From Limnephilus marmoratus (taxonomy: Eukaryota > Arthropoda > Insecta > Trichoptera > Limnephilidae): 64,000 nt of DNA. Below the pieces are notes generated by a model. That model saw only the letters and a program-made list of their open reading frames with translations, did no database searches and had not been told where the DNA came from. Below are positions 32,262 through 43,175 of this stretch, in pieces (positions within the stretch are counted from its first letter, which is position 1; the number at the start of each line of letters is the position of its first letter). The translations under genes and the position numbers were made by a program. The DNA is taken from positions 53,559,285 through 53,623,284 of the forward strand of contig OU862910.1 in the NCBI GenBank assembly GCA_917880885.1. The letters are read 5' to 3'.

Positions 32262-32665
32262 TAATTCTTTTTTGGGGAGGATAATACAATCCCACACATC
32301 CCATATATTTATACATATTTACACAGTTAAGAAACAAGAACATAAATAAATAATAATAAAAAAATTGTAATATCAAAAATTAATAATCCATTATTTGCAG
32401 GGCGTGGTCTTGAGTGAGCTCGGGCCCAACGCTCACTCAGGAGTGGCACTTGGTGCTGGAAGGCTTCGGTCACCACTGTGTTATAGGAGGCCATTCGCAG
32501 CATCCTGGCTCCTTCCATGGATTCCTAATTCCGTAAAAATTGTTGATGCGCTGTTATACCTTCTGTATCCAAATATGATTCTGCATGCATCGTTGTATTG
32601 GTTCCATCGAGCTTACTCGGTATTGGCACCACGTTTCACTTGTATAAAGGCTAGTGCATCGGAAG
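32262..32665 (-). mobile_element. L3-related LINE C-terminus
   Basis: The minus strand reads WNQYNDACRIIFGYRRYNSA and STIFTELGI, aligning to the YNNAYRQLFRLPRYCSATEM block of L3. The 3' UTR words GGGATGTGTGGGATTGTATT and CCTCCCC match L3. Frames are broken. Confidence 0.75.
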
Positions 32666-32764
32666 AATCTTAAAAAAAGTGACATTTTTTAATTGAGTTG
32701 TTTTTAATAAAATATTACATAAATCATCGTATCGCCAAACCGTATGTACGTACAGTCGTACAGT

Positions 32765-33130
32765 CCCAGAATCTGGGTGATGAACGAGATGGTTCGTTCC
32801 AGGGTCCAAGTTGCCGAAATAAGATTTTTGAAAGGATTGGTACGAAATACAAAATTGAATCGAATGAGTATCTCAACGATCTAAGACGTTATTAGCACCG
32901 AGTCCCTGGTACTCTTCATCGAAAAGTGACAGATGAGGTGGCTTGGACTTGAGCTAACAATGCCAGAAAACCGATTTCTCTGTAGAACACGAGCGGAAAT
33001 TGCAGGGAAAGACATCCAATATGCCAAGACACTAGACTTAGTTGAGAAAATTAACTCTAGAGGTGGAGTGAGGAGAAACAAGAGCCTGCAATGGACGGAG
33101 GTCGCTGAAGTAGCATACCTAGTAGGTAGG
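32765..33130 (+). mobile_element. LINE C-terminal pol fragment
   Basis: One frame with stops gives EMVRSRVQVAEIRFLKGLVR, then IEK, then QMRWLGLELTMPENRFLCRT. This is the standard RWxGH...RMPENR LINE C-terminus; GHV has decayed to GLE. Stops interrupt it at least twice. Confidence 0.8.
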
Positions 33131-33630
33131 TTATTGTGTGTTAAGACCTTTACTCAACGAATCAGAGTACCACAATATTTGATAATGGCCAACCTGGATT
33201 CAAAAGTTTTTTCTTCTCCACCCTAAGTAACACCCTATCAGTTGAGAATCTTTTAAATGTTGTGTTATTTGTGACCTCCACACATCTCTGGCAGGTCGAG
33301 GGCATTCACAACTTTCCTAGACCATTTTAAGGACCAAATGAGTACCTTTACCGGTTCTCATGTCAAACCCCTACTAAAAGCGTTCAAAATAGTATGTTTC
33401 TAATTGTCTCTTATTTATTAAAACAAATCCAAAATTTACTCTGAAAACGTAAGATTTGTAAGTATTTACTTTTTAAATAGCTATCTTCTCAATCATAAAT
33501 CACATTTTTATATTTTGACAATGATTATCTTGTTTTAAATAAGGAATTTTACAATTTGTCCAAAGAAATGTCACGATCTCAATGATCTCAACGATATTAA
33601 AGATCCACCATCTTAAAATAGAAAAGTAAC
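33131..33630. other. No gene recognised
   Basis: Mixed sequence after the LINE scrap; no motif. Confidence 0.35.
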
Positions 33631-33634
33631 GTAC

Positions 33635-34145
33635 AAACCAATTTACAGAGAGACAACATAAATAAAATTAAAATACATACCAAAGACTTAGGCATCACTT
33701 TTCAATCAAATCTTTCATTTGTTAACCACATAACAGAAATCTCTAACAAGGGCTTAAAAATGTTGGGATTCATAACTAGGCTAACTAGAAATTTTAACAA
33801 TATAAATTGTATTAAACTGTTATATTTTGCATATGTTAGAAGTCAACTTGAGTACAATTCTCCCGTCTGGAACCCATATTATAATATTCATGTACAAGCT
33901 GTTGAAAGAATACAAAACAAATTCTTACGTTTCTAAATTTTAAAATGGAGGGAAATAATTATACCAAGTCAGTGGACATCTTCAATTTATCTTTAGACAA
34001 ATTCAAAATACTGTTATTGAGGCAGTTCAGTTATGTACAATAAATACTATATATTTCGTTGCAAAATACCGTTGTAAATTTCATACTTATGTAAAAGCCC
34101 CGTAAAAGGGCGTAAATAAATAAATAAATAAATAAAATAAATAAA
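33635..34145 (+). mobile_element. LINE L4 C-terminal fragment with AAATA tail
   Basis: 33682-33937 reads KDLGITFQSNLSFVNHITEI, NKGLKMLGFITRLTRNF and RSQLEYNSPVWNPYYNIHVQ, a typical post-RT LINE region. An internal deletion follows, then VDIFNL.L-like sequence. The 3' end is GGGCGTAAATAAATAAATAA. The same order occurs at 57.5-58.95 kb. Confidence 0.88.
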
Positions 34146-36000
34146 AAACATTTATATGCTAGTGGAGATACAACTTAAAAAAAAAGGAACATACATTAGA
34201 AGAAAAAAATGTAAAGAAAAAATAATTTCATGGTTTTTTCCATGACAGCGTAAAGAGCATCTACAACATTAACTCTTGGTTGGTGAAAATTTTTAACAGT
34301 CGTTAAAATAAGATTTCAACATTTTAATTCTTTTTTTAAGTAATTGCCCATTATCATGGGCCAATCGATACATTCATAGAGAATAATTTTATGCAGGTAG
34401 ATTCCATAAGAGAGGGAATTCAATTTTAAAAATTGGCGGCAAGCCCCGTGATTGGTCGGGCAGTTAATTCATAAGCTGCAATCGACATAAAATAAGCAAT
34501 TTATTACCACCAATGACAAGCACCGTGGTCATGCTAAATCCATTCTGATTGGCCACAAGGTTGGTTTTGCACATCACACCGGTGTTTCAGTAGTGTTTTA
34601 TTATCATATGATTAAAGTTTACATAATCAACCAATTAACTATTATCATAATACATTCATTTTCATTTTCAGTGACATTTTTTTTTTAATTTCATTTGTAA
34701 AGCATAAATTTGTACCTAATTAGGTAAAACTGACGCATTTTCCTGATACGTCTGTTACATGTTATATATTTTTGGGTATAATTGTAACATAATGAAGAGA
34801 GCCGACATGATTACATAAGTGAAAAGCCTAGACGAGATTAATGGAAGACTTCGGAGAAGAAGTCGCCACACGTTGGCTTGAATTTATTTACTACTAGTTG
34901 TTGCTGGGTGGAGATGCTTCTAGTGAAACAAAAGAAATAATAATAAACAAAATAAAATATCAAACACAGTAAGTACCCGAAAGAATGAAAGAAAAGACAT
35001 AATAATAAGATATTTACATATTTTTTTGTTCAAATACTTCTGTTTGTTCTGACGTCATATTAGCTTACAGCTAATAAAATCAGCGCATGCTTTTTAAAAT
35101 ATACGAAGGTGATTATAAATATGTTGAACGCCTTCCAAATGTGATTTAAAAGTAAAAGAGCATTGGAGGTTATCCACCACTTACCCGCCCTGGTATAAGT
35201 AACAGATGGTTAGGGGATGGTTGAAACACTTTTACCTTAACTATGTGTAGTAATATTTCTTTCGTATTTATGGATAAGATGTTTATACTAAATATTCTAT
35301 GATTTATCTAGTTATCAAATTAAATTTATTGGATGGCCACAACTCGTACAGGTAAGCTACAATAACCACTTAAAGACGATGGGGAAATCTGTTTCAATTA
35401 TCCCCATAGTGTGGACGATTAAATTGGTACGTGGGGATAATTGAAACACTCTAAATATCTTTGGAATAATTGGAGTAATTTTAATTAATGTTAATCATTT
35501 TCTTTATTTTAACAGTACTCAATGAGATAACGAATACTGATTAAACATATCGCAAGTATTTTAAAAACTATGAACGTAAATGTCTTTGAAATGAAAAAAA
35601 TTTAAATATATTTTTTATTATTTGTGTTTAAGTGCTCTTAGTTACAGTAACTATGAGTATTTGGCATATTCAACATAGTTTTACTGCGATATTATCCTGG
35701 AGCAGAATAGAACGGCATTAAAAATAAGTTTTTCGCTTTCATACAAAAGTGCATGTTTCAACCATCACACTGTTTCAATCATAACAATGTTGAATTTACC
35801 CCTAACCTGAGAGCATTTTTTCTGTACAATATTCAGCAACTTTAAGAAGCCGAAAAAATAGAAATAAATTGAATTTGTGGTTTGCGATGTGACATCATTA
35901 TACAAAATATCGCAATATTTTAGAACAAAAAACCTTTAAACATTCGGTTAAGGGGCATTAACATTCATTAAACAATTAAATAGTATCTATTAAAAGAAAA
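34146..36000. other. Mostly unannotated interval with a perfect inverted repeat
   Basis: No gene seen. A 16-bp inverted repeat GTTTCAATTATCCCCA (35391-35406) and TGGGGATAATTGAAAC (35432-35447) is perfect. Related TTGAAACAC words recur at 35221 and 35768. CCAAT-type words lie at 34340-34560. Otherwise AT-rich. Confidence 0.5.
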
Positions 36001-36001
36001 G

Positions 36002-36160
36002 AAAAATCTGAATGTGCAATTCACATGCGGTAGAAGTGAAACATACAGAAAACTAAAGTAGACAAGAGTGGAGAGACTACGAAGCACTTTTTTTATCAAC
36101 TTATGGATTTTTTTTCATATTTTTGCCGTCGGATTCCAGTGCACCTGGAAAAAAATTTAA
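36002..36160 (-). mobile_element. Repeat-F 3' portion
   Basis: AATGTGCAATTCACATGCGG, TAGAAGTGAAACATACAGAA, GAGAGACTACGAAGCACTTT and GATTCCAGTGCACC match the reversed copy at 41.46-41.93 kb without its SINE-B insertion. Confidence 0.7.
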
Positions 36161-36235
36161 CCAAAATCTTGTCAGAAATACAGAATTTAAGCAATTGCAA
36201 AAGTAGGTACCGTAAGTTTTACAAATAACTAACCA

Positions 36236-36276
36236 AATGACTGAAACGTGTCACGTAGTATGGGTACGTTCCCTAA
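36236..36276. mobile_element. PIF MITE right-end fragment
   Basis: GTCACGTAGTATGGGTACGT followed by TCCCTAA: one terminus only, 30 bp upstream of a complete copy. Confidence 0.6.
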
Positions 36277-36307
36277 CTATAAATCTCTAATATTTGAATA
36301 TTACTTA

Positions 36308-36463
36308 GGGAACGTACCCATGCTACGTGACCAATTTTTTTGCCATTTTAACCCCCCCCCCCCCCGGTGACCAAAATCCTAAGCAAACCGCCGCTCATTT
36401 GTACCAAGCGTGACATTTTGAAGACCCCCCCCCGAAGACTTCACGTAGTATGGGTATGTTCCC
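36308..36463. mobile_element. PIF/Harbinger-type MITE, 156 bp
   Basis: GGGAACGTACCCATGCTACG at the left, TCACGTAGTATGGGTATGTT then CCC at the right, TTA duplicated on both sides (36305-36307, 36464-36466). A C10+ run lies just inside the left TIR and another run of C inside the right. Confidence 0.85.
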
Positions 36464-36674
36464 TTACTGTTCATGTGTATGTTTTTTCTCTGTTGTTAAC
36501 TTTTGTACTTACATTTTAGTTATAAATCTTAAAAAATCAATAAATCACGTGAGGGCGCTTGATGTCGAATGTGGTCGCATGAGATCGACTTCATCATCCA
36601 CATTCAAGATCACAGAAGTATATCTAGTGGGAAGACTTAATGATTTGAATTTCAGACCTTTTTTCATTATAACT

Positions 36675-36730
36675 ATAGAAGAAGACCCCCCCCCTGAACG
36701 GGTCACGTAGTATGGGTATGTTCCCTAACC
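36675..36730. mobile_element. PIF MITE right-end fragment
   Basis: GAACGGGTCACGTAGTATGG then GTATGTTCCCTAA. No matching left end nearby. Confidence 0.6.
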
Positions 36731-36883
36731 AACCTACAATTTGTTCTACTATAATAACACACATACATTATCACATTATTACGCACCAATCAGTCGATTA
36801 CACATTTTGGGAAATGAATATGCTAACATCGGCGACATTTATTTCTTAAAATTAGCGCAATATAAACATGCACTCAAAAATTA

Positions 36884-37131
36884 TTTTTCCATAATGTAAC
36901 TTTATATACGCAATATGGACATGATGAAATGAAATGATGATATTTTTCATTGTTCTTTTTTGTTGTGATACACAAAATAATTGTATGTTATTTTTAAGTT
37001 TTTTATTTTTTTCATAATGTAACTTTACATACGCAATATGGACATGTTGAAATGAAATGATGATATTTCTCATTGTTCTTTTTTGTTATTTTTTGTTGTG
37101 ATACATAAAATAATTGTATGTTATTTTTAAG
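36884..37131. repeat. Two-unit tandem duplication, ~124 bp
   Basis: CATAATGTAACTTTATATAC and CATAATGTAACTTTACATAC start units at about 36890 and 37013. Both continue with GCAATATGGACATG, CATTGTTCTTTTTTG and AATAATTGTATGTTATTTTT. Unit 2 has a 12-bp extra TTATTTTTTGTT repeat. Confidence 0.8.
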
Positions 37132-37261
37132 TTTAAAACTACTATTATGTAATGATATTATTTTTCTTACTTTTGTACTCTATTATATGTTTATTTATAA
37201 AAGGCAGTATAGCCGTTTATGTATTTAAAATTAAAAAAATAAAAAAAATAAAATAAAACAA

Positions 37262-37684
37262 TTTGCGAGGTAGGTATGGTTACCGCCGCCCCGGGAAGCA
37301 TTTATTGGATAACCAGCACCTGTGCCATAGATCAAGTGGTTCGCAACGTTTGGTGACTTAGCAGGAGTGACCGAGTTCATGGGGTAAGAATTGTCCGGAT
37401 CATGGAGGCGGATGCATCTGCCCACTAACTGCGCGATATTCCAGACCGGAAGAGCCTGGTTTAGAGTAACATTTCGACATTTTTCCGAACATCGCCTTGC
37501 ATAGATGTATACGTACGTCACTCCTGGGCAGATCTCCAGATTTCTACCAACTCCCGATACCTTTTTCAGAACTTTCTCTCCTGTTCCCAAAAAGACCTTC
37601 CACTCATCATCCACAAAGATGACCTAGGTTTTGTGGGGAATTATTTTCCTCGAGGCCTCCTGTGTGAAGCTAATGTAAAAAAAT
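37262..37684 (+). mobile_element. SINE-B, long form, complete
   Basis: The degraded head (GGTATGGTTACCGCCGCCCC) is followed by the common 5' body. The extra segment of the long form (GCATCTGCCCACTAACTGCG, then CCGGAAGAGCC) comes next, then the CTTTCTCTCC block and tail CTCCTGTGTGAAGCTAATGT with A's. The inner tail stem is partly decayed. Confidence 0.85.
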
Positions 37685-37862
37685 AATCAATCGCTTTGAT
37701 CGTTTAAAATGAAATTGGTATAAACATCAGATAAAGCGGATTAAAAATAATTCCTATTCATGGTAGGCGAATGTCAGCTTAATAAGATAAATTCGACATA
37801 ACTACTAATAAAAATAAATGTCCAATCAGCAATGTAAAGCGTTTTGTAGGTATTTAAAAAAT

Positions 37863-38165
37863 AATTATTATTTTTTAATTTATAAACTAACGTTTTAGAC
37901 AAGATTTTTATGCATAGCACAAAGGGTAACAATTATTATAAGCAATAATTGTCAGCCTGAAACACTCATTTACATTGAAAAATCTTCCGAGAAAAGATAC
38001 TTGCCGCCAACGGGACTTGAACCCGTGTCCTTCTGATTGCCGGTCGGATGCTCTGACCACTGAGCTTATCAAATACTGGCGGCTTATCAAATACCCGCCA
38101 AATAATTCAATATATATACTAGTGTTTCATTCAACAATTACTGGTTATTATATTTTTTTTCCACC
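37863..38165 (-). mobile_element. Repeat-K with tRNA-like sequence
   Basis: Left arm TATAAACTAACGTTTTAGAC, GCATAGCACAAAGGGTAACA and CAATAATTGTCAGCCTGAAA leads into a minus-strand tRNA-like sequence at 38003-38083, then CGCCAAATAATTCAATATAT. The tRNA copy carries a 10-nt insertion (TATCAAATAC, 38067-38076) that breaks its acceptor-D junction. Compare 63.5 kb. Confidence 0.75.
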
Positions 38166-38286
38166 TGAAAACAACCAACTTTATTTTTGCGAGAGAGACA
38201 TTGTTAGTGTTAAATCCCTCGCTAGGTGGCGTCGAGAGAAATTATGTCTGCATTTATTGGGGAAATACTTAAACTTGCCAAATATT

Positions 38287-38449
38287 AATTATTATTTTTT
38301 AATTTATAAACTAACGTTTTAGACAAGATTTTTATGCATAGCACAAAGGGTAACAATTATTATAAGCAATAATTGTCAGCCTGAAACACTCATTTACATT
38401 GAAAAATCTTCCGAGAAAAGATATTTGCCGCCAACGGGACTTGAACCCC
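38287..38449 (-). mobile_element. Repeat-K left-arm duplicate
   Basis: Direct repeat of 37863-38030, almost identical over 160 bp, stopping inside the tRNA-like T-arm (GGACTTGAACCCC). Likely a recent tandem or gene-conversion event. Confidence 0.8.
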
Positions 38450-38599
38450 TTATTTAAAAAATTTATTATTTTCAAAATCCTTGTAAATTTTGCGGAATGT
38501 GATTTTATAATTTTTTTGATTTATTTTATGATTATGTTCTTAGGATTAAAGTAGGTAATGAAATTAAATTGCAAGTTATTTTTATAATCGAGATGCAAT

Positions 38600-39545
38600 C
38601 AGACGCATGCATACATGGAGTCGAACGCAAACAACTTGTTACAAAGACCCAATCATGTCTCCTTCAACGGAACCAATCTTTCGAACAGGCCCTCCATTGA
38701 TATGCTTGGTGTAACTCTAAGTGACCAGCTCAGATATGGGGGCTCCATCGAAGTCAGAGTTAAATTAGCCTCTCAAAAACTGGGCGTACTGTACAGGGCC
38801 GCAGATACTTTAAAAGTACACAACTGCTAACCCTGTACAAATCACAAGTGCGCCCCACTGTTGAATTTGGCAGCCACCTCTGGTCTAGAGCCCCAAAATA
38901 CCTGAAAAAACAATCGACTTTCTGCAGAAACAAACGGATTGCAATCTTTAGAGCATAGGCGTCAGGTGGGAATGCTCCTTGTTCTGCTGGTATTTCAATG
39001 GAAGATGCTCCGAGGAACTAGCGTCATTGATCCCTTCGGCACCGGTGCATAGTCGTGCAAACACGCAAAACGCGTGCCCAAAGTATTTTTTTTTACATGT
39101 GCTCCACACAGGAGGCCCTGAGGAAAATAATTTCCCTCAGGGCCTATGTCATCTTTGGGGATGCTGTTTGGAGGTTTTTTTAAGGAAAGGAAGGAGAGGA
39201 GAGTTTTGGGAAGGAAAAGGGTTTAAGGGGTGGGTAGGAATATGGGGTTCAGTGTATCCTGGTCATCCGCCTCCAGGACCTAGACAAACCTCACCCCATA
39301 AACCCGGGCACCCCACCCGCCACCACCAAGGTATCTACACGATTGGCATTTGTCACATGAGAACGGGTCACTTCTTCGACTCGTTCTTGTGTTCAAGAGC
39401 TCGGCTGTGGGTCTCTTCAAGACCAACGTTCATTCCTTTCTCTCCTCAAAAAGACCCCCCACACAGCATCTCAGATGACATAGGTCCTGAGGGAAATTAT
39501 TTTCCTCAGGGCCTCCCGTGTGGAGTTAATGTAAAAAAAACATGT
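38600..39545 (+). mobile_element. LINE L2 copy hosting a SINE-B
   Basis: Runs from VSFNGTNLSNRPSIDMLGVT and SDQLRYGGSIEVRVKLASQK (38615-38830) through shifted frames (GRCSEELASLIPS at about 39000) to 39077. It is interrupted by SINE-B (39087-39325) and resumes with ICHMRTGHFF-type sequence and ...NVHSF (39335-39450). It ends in the shared tail (39460-39535, CTCAGGGCCTCCCGTGTGGA) and A8. All main blocks of the 29.9-30.6 kb copy are present in order. Confidence 0.88.
39087..39325 (-). mobile_element. SINE-B nested in LINE L2
   Basis: Tail-first in reverse: T-run, GTGCTCCACACAGGAGGCCC, AAAATAATTTCCCTCAGGGC, body, stopping 5'-truncated at GGGCACCCCACCC. Flanks are CCAAAGTAT (39078-39086) and CCAAGGTAT (39326-39334), a 9-bp target duplication with one mismatch. 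The intact tail and T-run prove LINE-type retroposition after L2 had already inserted. Confidence 0.88.
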
Positions 39546-39609
39546 CCAAAGTTGGACAGATATTTACTGCTCAAGTGTTCCTAACATCAGACATATAACA
39601 CAAGACAAT

Positions 39610-39750
39610 TTTGGAGGCCGGAATGGAAAGCGCCGCCCCGGGAACCATTTATTGGATAACCAACACCTCTTCCATAGGTCACCCCAAATGGTTCGCTCTT
39701 TGGTGACTTAGCAGGGGAGCCCGGGTTCTTGGGGTGAGATTTGTATAGCC
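39610..39750 (+). mobile_element. SINE-B 5' fragment
   Basis: TGGAGGCCGGAATGGAAAGC, GGATAACCAACACCTCTTCC, GTCACCCCAAATGGTTCGC, then GGGGTGAGATTTGTATAG. Tail absent. Confidence 0.75.
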
Positions 39751-39932
39751 TTAAATCGCAGTAAGCACTTCATATGTTTCAATATTAATACTTGGAGGTG
39801 TGATATTAATTAAATTGAATGGCCGAATCGAAAATTGAATTTTGAAATCTCCATCGCATAGGTTTATTTAGATTCTACTTGTAATGCAAAAAATCATAAC
39901 ATTCATGACCTATTTAGAAGATTGCTGGATTA

Positions 39933-40801
39933 AATTGGGGGGTTGGGTATGGGTACCGCCGCTCGGGAAACAATTTATTGGATTGCAACCATCCCTCTGT
40001 CACCGTCACCAATACTCTGAGGATCACCTCACCCCTTTTCATCCGAATCCGAAGAATCCGACCTGAATGCATGTTCTTCAGCCACCTTCTAGTGGTTTTG
40101 TCGAGTCCATGTCTTTCTGCCGCTTCATCGATGGATTTAATAGTGGTGCAATTGAATGCTCCCTCTATGTCCAGGAAGAGTCCTACCGCTAGTTCCCGGT
40201 TGCCTGCGCCTGCTCCAGTTTGTATACCAACCTGTGCAGTGCCGTGACAACCGACTTACCTGGTTGAAACGCAAATTGTAACTCATGGAGGGGCTTTTCT
40301 CTGTGTCCCGTCTCTTATGTGTCTATCTATTATCCTCTCCATTGTCTTTAGAAGAAAAGATGTGAAGCTAATTAGACGGAATGCGCCTGGTTGGTCGTAG
40401 TCAGTTCTCCCAGGTTCGTGGGGCTCAGTCACCACAAGTGGTTCGTGGGGTTCACTCCTGGTTAATGGGGTGAGATTTGTCTAGGTCTTGGCGGCGGATG
40501 CAGTTGTCCACCTACAGCGTGGCGGGCCGGATTGGGAGAGTGTGGTTGAGGAAGACCTTTTAATCTCTCCAGCCGGATGCTCTCGCCCATCGCCGTGCAC
40601 CGCAGTGGAAGAGATGCATCATATGTCCGTCAATCCTGGACACATTGACCCCAGATTCCTAACCACCTCTCATTCCCTTTTCCTTCCCAGATCTTCGTCT
40701 CCTTCCTTTCCATAAATAGACCCTCCTCACAGCATCCCGTAAGGTGACATACGCTCTGAGAGCTTTTTTCCTCAAGGCTTCCTTTTGTTTAAAAAAAAAA
40801 C
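39933..40801 (+). mobile_element. SINE-B long form split by LINE sequence
   Basis: The head (GGTTGGGTATGGGTACCGCC, TTTATTGGATT) ends at about 39984. The body resumes near 40428 (TCACCACAAGTGGTTCGTGG) and continues through the long-form insert, CTTCGTCTCCTTCC and the tail to A10 at about 40801. The 440 bp between are LINE RT sequence. Confidence 0.75.
39988..40410 (-). mobile_element. LINE reverse-transcriptase domain fragment
   Basis: The minus strand gives FRLISFTSFLLKTMERIIDR (about 40340-40380), ELQFAFQPGKSVVTALHRLV, and after one frameshift AVGLFLDIEGAFNCTTIKSI. These are RT fingers/palm motifs: FRPISL..LKT.ER, q.gR....TAlh, and FLDIeGAFN with the first catalytic Asp. Ends near RRWLKNMHSGRI. 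R1/Jockey-like. Inserted in, or joined with, a SINE-B. Confidence 0.9.
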
Positions 40802-40804
40802 AAC

Positions 40805-41455
40805 GTAAATTATCCGAAAACTTCATAATACAATTTTTTATAGATTTCTCTATGTTTTATGCGTCATGAAAACAAATTACTTTTTTAATGTCTTTTAGAT
40901 TTGATTTTAAATACTGATCACCAAAGTGCTCATATCTCTGTTTGACTTTAATGTTGGCTGACTTCCTTCTGCAGAACGACGCTCGTTATTACCATCATTA
41001 TTCAAGAATTTATCTAAGATCTTACTTAAAGTGGAAACCTATTAAAATTGATTTTATTACTTTTAATGGGCTGGATTTTGAAAATAACATTTCCTGTTAG
41101 CACCATCAATTTTAGAATCAAAAATAATTTAAATAAATAACACAGTCTTATGTATGTAGATTTATATCAGAAACAAAATAAACTCAGGACAGATTTCTCT
41201 TTCACAAATAAACAAGAATAATAATGTATTTTATATTCGTTGGCCATTATCTCTAGGATCATAGACATTTTATAATATAAATTTTTAGTTTATTTTCCAT
41301 CTTCGATAATACCACGTAATATTTTCTAGTAGAGATAACATTATTCTATTTGGAGACGAATTCACCGCAGAGTTTGCTGGCTTATTATGTACGAGTGAAG
41401 TAAAGAAATTGTATAATTAAGTTAGGAAGAACCAATGGTTAAAAACAACAAAAAA
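40805..41455. other. AT-rich, no gene
   Basis: No repeat or coding motif recognised. Confidence 0.4.
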
Positions 41456-41457
41456 AT

Positions 41458-42297
41458 GGAGTGCAATTCACCAGCGGTAGAAGTGAAAGCATCAGAAAAC
41501 TATGGAGAAGAGTGGGGAGACTATGAAGCACTTTTTTAATTTTTTTTTTACGAGCTCCACACAGGAGGCCCTGAGGAAAATAATTTCCCTCAGGGCCTAT
41601 TTCATCTTTAGGGATGCTGTGTGGAGGGTTTTTTAAGAAAATGAAGGAGAGGAGAGTTCTGGGAAGGAAAGGGATATAAGGGGTGGGTAGGAATCTGGGG
41701 TTCGGTATGTACTGGTCACCCGCCTCCAAGACCTAGACAAACCTCACCCCGTAAACCCAGGCACACCTGCTAAATCACCAAACGTAGCGAACCACTTGGG
41801 GTGACCTATGGCAGGGGTGTTGGTTATCCAATAAAGGTTCCCGGGGCGGCGGTACCCATTCCCGCCTCCCAAATTGTTAATGCGAAGGATGACTTTTTCC
41901 AAATTTTTATCGTCGAATTCCAGTGCACCTTTTCCTATACATTTAGTCGTCTTCTTAGTATTTGTGTTTTCTTCTTCGGAGTCACTAGATGATGTCGCTT
42001 TCTTTTGTATTTTGGATTTCGTAGGATTCGATCCTTGATCTACTAGATGTCTGCAGAGGTTTTTCGGGCACTTTATACCACTTCACCAAAGAAAACTTGC
42101 GTGTGACTGTGGATTTATCGTATTGTATTGGAACCGAGAAACCGTGAATAAAATTAATATTTTATTGCTATCTCATTCTCTCGCAGGCTAAACCCTATTG
42201 ATGTATGCCTTTGTCGTTTGTGGTGGTCGTTTCCGTTTCATCGAATTTCAAATCACAACGCTGCTAAAGTAGTTTTAACTTCAAAAAGAATGCTAGC
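41458..42297 (-). mobile_element. Repeat-F with nested SINE-B
   Basis: Reverse order: 3' end (GAGTGCAATTCACCAGCGG), SINE-B insertion, the frame region (GGTGCACTGGAATTCGACG on minus), tRNA-like segment at about 42010-42085 (B box GGATCGAATCC), and 5' end at about 42215-42297. The inferred protein segment here, SDSEEENTNTKKTTKCIGK, aligns with the 15.2-kb copy but mostly with amino-acid-changing differences. Confidence 0.75.
41537..41876 (-). mobile_element. SINE-B, full-length short form, nested in Repeat-F
   Basis: Complete from the reversed A-tail (T9, ACGAGCTCCACACAGGAGGC) to the head (GGTACCCATTCCCGCCTCCC). TTAAT occurs at both junctions and may be the TSD. Very similar to 29172-29510, so a young copy. 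Confidence 0.9.
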
Positions 42298-42299
42298 CT

Positions 42300-43170
42300 A
42301 GTGGCAGAGATTTAAGAGGAACGGTGGCGCGGCCCGTTTCTGGATTTGACGCCCAAAATACCCAACCAAACTGAATAATATTTTTTTAAATCACAAGTTA
42401 CATTAAATATCTAGTACTAGTAAGTGCCATTTTGTTTATTTTTTATTCAAATGATTTTCTATAGGTAATCAACAAATTCAATTTTGCTTCAATTTTGAAT
42501 GTATTGCGAGATTTGCATAACGTCTGCTTTCTAGGTTTAAACTATTTATTTATTTATTTATTCTGGGTTTTACAGATGTTTGCACTTACGTGAGAACAAT
42601 CCATTTATAAAACTCAGTTATTACACAATTAAATACAGATACATACAATTAGAAAAACAAAAACATCACGAATATATACAGAATTATATACAAGCTCACT
42701 CACTCAACGAGTGGTAAGAGACATATGAAATACGCGAGACATGCATAGAGAGACAATTTACACAATATAATTAGTTATTTTTTTTTAACAGCGCCAGAAC
42801 TTTTTTTTTTTTAATCCTCAATCCTTGTTGCCTTAAATAAGTCCTTCAATAATATGTTGCATAAACTTCGAATAAATTTAGATGGCAATAGAGGATTTTT
42901 TTTCTTGATTCGTTCCAGCATATTAACGTAACATTTAGTTTGGTGCGGAGTCCATGCACCATTTTACTCGACATTCTCCACATTACTTCATGCAATGCCA
43001 TCGATAATGGCGATCATTGCATCTGGGTCTGTAGTTACAGTTACAGATCAGTGGGAAGATTACGACTAGTAGAACTAATATCAATAAAAATATCCATGAC
43101 TAATTTCCATAAGGTTATCTGTAGAATACCATATCACTTCTCGAGCCCTTTATATTGCTCAAATGTATAG
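42300..43170. other. No gene; LINE-tail-like sequence in the middle
   Basis: TTATTTATTTATTTATTCTG followed by GGTTTTACAG at about 42547-42580 resembles a reversed LINE 3' end. The rest is unassigned. Confidence 0.35.
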
Positions 43171-43175
43171 CTACC

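Noticed and set aside
36884..37131. CRISPR-like or satellite array
   Set aside because: Only two units of ~124 bp, AT-rich, eukaryotic context; a simple tandem duplication.
37908..38090. ORFs reading SSVVRASDRQSEGHGFKSR (also 63512-63700)
   Set aside because: They are translations through the tRNA-like sequence of Repeat-K, not proteins.
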